Assembly (NCBI GenBank): GCA_903970595.1
Contig: CAJCJI010000046.1
Coordinates: 1-51,972, forward strand
DNA length: 51,972 nucleotides
Direction: 5' to 3'
Source of the DNA: Verrucomicrobiota bacterium
Lineage (GTDB): Bacteria; Pseudomonadota; Gammaproteobacteria; Nevskiales; Nevskiaceae
The position numbers were made by a program, and so were the translations under genes. Positions within the stretch are counted from its first letter, which is position 1, and every line of letters begins with the position of its first letter. The notes below the pieces were generated by a model. The model had not been told where the DNA came from. It did no database searches and saw only the letters and a list, made by a program, of their open reading frames with translations. Below are positions 50,404 through 51,972 of the stretch, piece after piece.

Positions 50404-51972
50404 TTTTTGGCGGGAGGTGTTGGCGGAATGATAGGGACGCAGCACAGGGCGATCACGCCGACCACCGCCATGAAGGCGAAAGCGTCGGCATTGCTGAGGG
50501 TGATGGCCTGGCGGGCGCCGGCTTCGGCCAGCAGCCGCGTAGCCTTGAGGCCTGCATCGCCGGCCGGGATGCCGCCACGCGCAACGATGGCGTTGCCGGC
50601 GCTGGACAACCAGTGCTCCAGCAGCGGATTGCCGCGGTGCAGGTGTTCGAACAGGCGCGAGGAATGAAAGGTTTCGCGGTGCTCGATCAGGATGGTCAGC
50701 AGCGCTACGCCGAGCGAGGCGCCGAACTGACGGAAGGTCATATATAAGGAAACCCCATCCAACAGCTGGTTCTGCTCGATCTTCGCCACTGTGCCGCTGC
50801 CAACCGAGGGCAGCAGGGTGGTGAGGCAGAAGCCGTAAAGGATCAAGGGCAGCACGTAGTAGCCATCTGCCGTGCCGGCGGTCAGGAAGCGGTTGAACAG
50901 CGCCATCGAGGCGATCAGCGCAGTGAGCGACAGCATGATGGTCTTGCGCTGGCCGATGCGGGCGATCAGTTCGACCACCCAGCGACGCAGTACCGCAGCG
51001 GTGATGGCATAGATGCACACTATGCGGCCGGCCTGGGCGGCACTGTGGCTCTGCTCCGCCGTATTGCGTAGATATTCCGGCAGCACGAACAGGCTGCCCG
51101 ACAGGATCATGCCGGTGAAGATGCCGATCAGCGCCGAGGCCAGCACGTAGCGGTTGCTGAACAGCGTCAGACGCAGTAGCGGCGTCCGGTTGAGCGGGCT
51201 GAGCTGCCACCATATGAACATCAGCATCGCCCCGGCACTGGTCCAGGCCAGCATCCGGATGTGCAGGGAGCCGAACCAGTCATCGATCTCGCCGCGGCTG
51301 AGTATCACCTGCAGGGAGATCAGCGCCATCGCCAGCAGGCCGATGCCCGGCCAGTCGGCGGCGATCAGCCGCTGCGACGAGGGTCGCGGCAGCTTCGGGA
51401 AGTACCGCGCCAGCAGCCACACCGCGCCGCCGGCATAGAGCAGGTCGGGCAGGAAGATCAGGCGCCAGTGGTAGTGGTCGGTGATCCAGCCGCTGGCCAG
51501 CAGGCCGGCGGCGCTGGACAGGAACAGCACGGTCGAAACCCGCATCAGCGTCACGCTGCGCTGCGCCTTGGGCATCAGGATGTAGAGGCTGGCGCGCCAC
51601 CACACCGTCAGTCCGGACCCAGCCAGGCCCTGGACCGCCCGCCAGGCCAGCATCGACTGCAGGTTAGGCGAAACGGCGCACCCCATCGAAGCGACGGCGA
51701 ACAGGATGACGCTAGCGATCAGGAAACGCTTGTAACCAAAGTGTCCGGCGGTCCAGATCGATACCGGCACGCCGAGAAACAGAGTGGAACTGTAAATCGT
51801 AAGGATCCAACTGGCTTCGTCGGCCGAGACGCCGAGGGTGCCGGTCAGGTCCGTCAGCACCAGATTCATGCTGTCGAAGGTGTAGAACTCCATGCCGGTG
51901 GCCAGGGCCAGCCCCAGCAGCAGCAGGCGCAGCTGGGTCTGCGACAGGGTGCTGCCGACGAAGGCGCCCGCC
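50400..51972 (-). CDS. DHA2-family MFS efflux transporter, 5' end cut by the window
   Basis: At least 523 codons, open to the window edge. An internal ATG at 51893 would remove the first membrane segment (RLLLLGLALATGMEFYTFDS), so the true start is outside. About 14 hydrophobic segments, with the WILTIYSSTLFLGVPVS region of the second span and the final PPTPPAKK tail. It is the pump of an EmrAB-NodT-like system. The operon reads MFS, HlyD, NodT, small protein, cydA, cydB, DUF2474, porin. The exported compound is unknown. Confidence 0.93.
   Translation of the reverse strand, partial: AGAFVGSTLSQTQLRLLLLGLALATGMEFYTFDSMNLVLTDLTGTLGVSADEASWILTIYSSTLFLGVPVSIWTAGHFGYKRFLIASVILFAVASMGCAVSPNLQSMLAWRAVQGLAGSGLTVWWRASLYILMPKAQRSVTLMRVSTVLFLSSAAGLLASGWITDHYHWRLIFLPDLLYAGGAVWLLARYFPKLPRPSSQRLIAADWPGIGLLAMALISLQVILSRGEIDDWFGSLHIRMLAWTSAGAMLMFIWWQLSPLNRTPLLRLTLFSNRYVLASALIGIFTGMILSGSLFVLPEYLRNTAEQSHSAAQAGRIVCIYAITAAVLRRWVVELIARIGQRKTIMLSLTALIASMALFNRFLTAGTADGYYVLPLILYGFCLTTLLPSVGSGTVAKIEQNQLLDGVSLYMTFRQFGASLGVALLTILIEHRETFHSSRLFEHLHRGNPLLEHWLSSAGNAIVARGGIPAGDAGLKATRLLAEAGARQAITLSNADAFAFMAVVGVIALCCVPIIPPTPPAKK

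Noticed and set aside
1-51972. tRNA, rRNA and CRISPR arrays
   Set aside because: No T-arm/acceptor combinations or regularly spaced repeats with unique spacers were seen on reading both strands. Without a covariance search, small RNAs cannot be excluded.

Overview
The window is chromosomal DNA of a GC-rich Gram-negative bacterium. TonB-dependent receptor, LVIVD lipoprotein, DUF1329, alginate-export-type porin, tripartite efflux pump and bd-type oxidase genes all point to Proteobacteria. The gene styles and the REP-like hairpins resemble Nevskiales/Steroidobacter-like Gammaproteobacteria, but this placement is inference. Two stretches look less GC-rich and carry defence, toxin-antitoxin and phage-like genes: about 25.2-29.5 kb and 34.6-43.6 kb.

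Left block (1-16.7 kb). A minus-strand gene string runs from 7249 to 565: an AveC-like polytopic membrane protein, a tandem short-chain dehydrogenase, a NorD-like VWA protein, a NorQ/CbbQ-like AAA+ ATPase and an aldo/keto reductase. Divergently, a plus-strand string encodes a cytochrome P450, a small beta-rich protein, a TonB receptor, a DHA2 MFS transporter, an LVIVD-repeat lipoprotein and a DUF305 protein. The two strings share a promoter region with a long inverted repeat. A TetR gene follows at 15.98 kb; its upstream sequence shares a spaced motif with that divergent promoter.

Second AveC/NorQD cluster (16.75-21.7 kb). A clear sigma70-type promoter leads into eight same-strand genes: three tiny single-span membrane proteins (35, 44 and 38 aa), a second NorD/NorQ pair, two unrecognised membrane proteins and a second AveC-like protein. 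No NorB/NorC, RuBisCO or gas-vesicle genes are present. Having NorQD-type activation chaperones next to AveC-like membrane proteins twice in 21 kb is the best candidate here for an undescribed system, perhaps a membrane redox or tailoring complex whose metal site needs chaperone activation.

Middle (21.8-34.6 kb). This holds a small membrane protein, an NAD(P)-binding protein, an alpha-amino acid ester hydrolase-like enzyme, a translationally coupled XRE / N6-adenine methyltransferase / PD-(D/E)XK operon (a probable restriction-modification or defence unit), a TetR-epimerase pair flanked by inverted repeats, two small secreted proteins and a LytS/LytTR two-component system.

Accessory right-centre (34.6-43.7 kb). 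hipBA lies behind four HipB-type operators spaced exactly 27 bp apart. It is followed by a trypsin-like protease, a DUF4145 protein, two diverged paralogues of unknown function, an AlpA-like regulator, an inovirus Gp2/YfjJ-type replication protein preceded by iterated repeats, and a broken SRAP gene.

Right end (43.7-51.97 kb). A tightly overlapped minus-strand operon encodes an MFS efflux pump (cut by the window edge), an HlyD adaptor, a NodT outer-membrane factor, a small membrane protein, cyanide-insensitive-type CydA and CydB, a DUF2474 peptide and an alginate-export-family porin.
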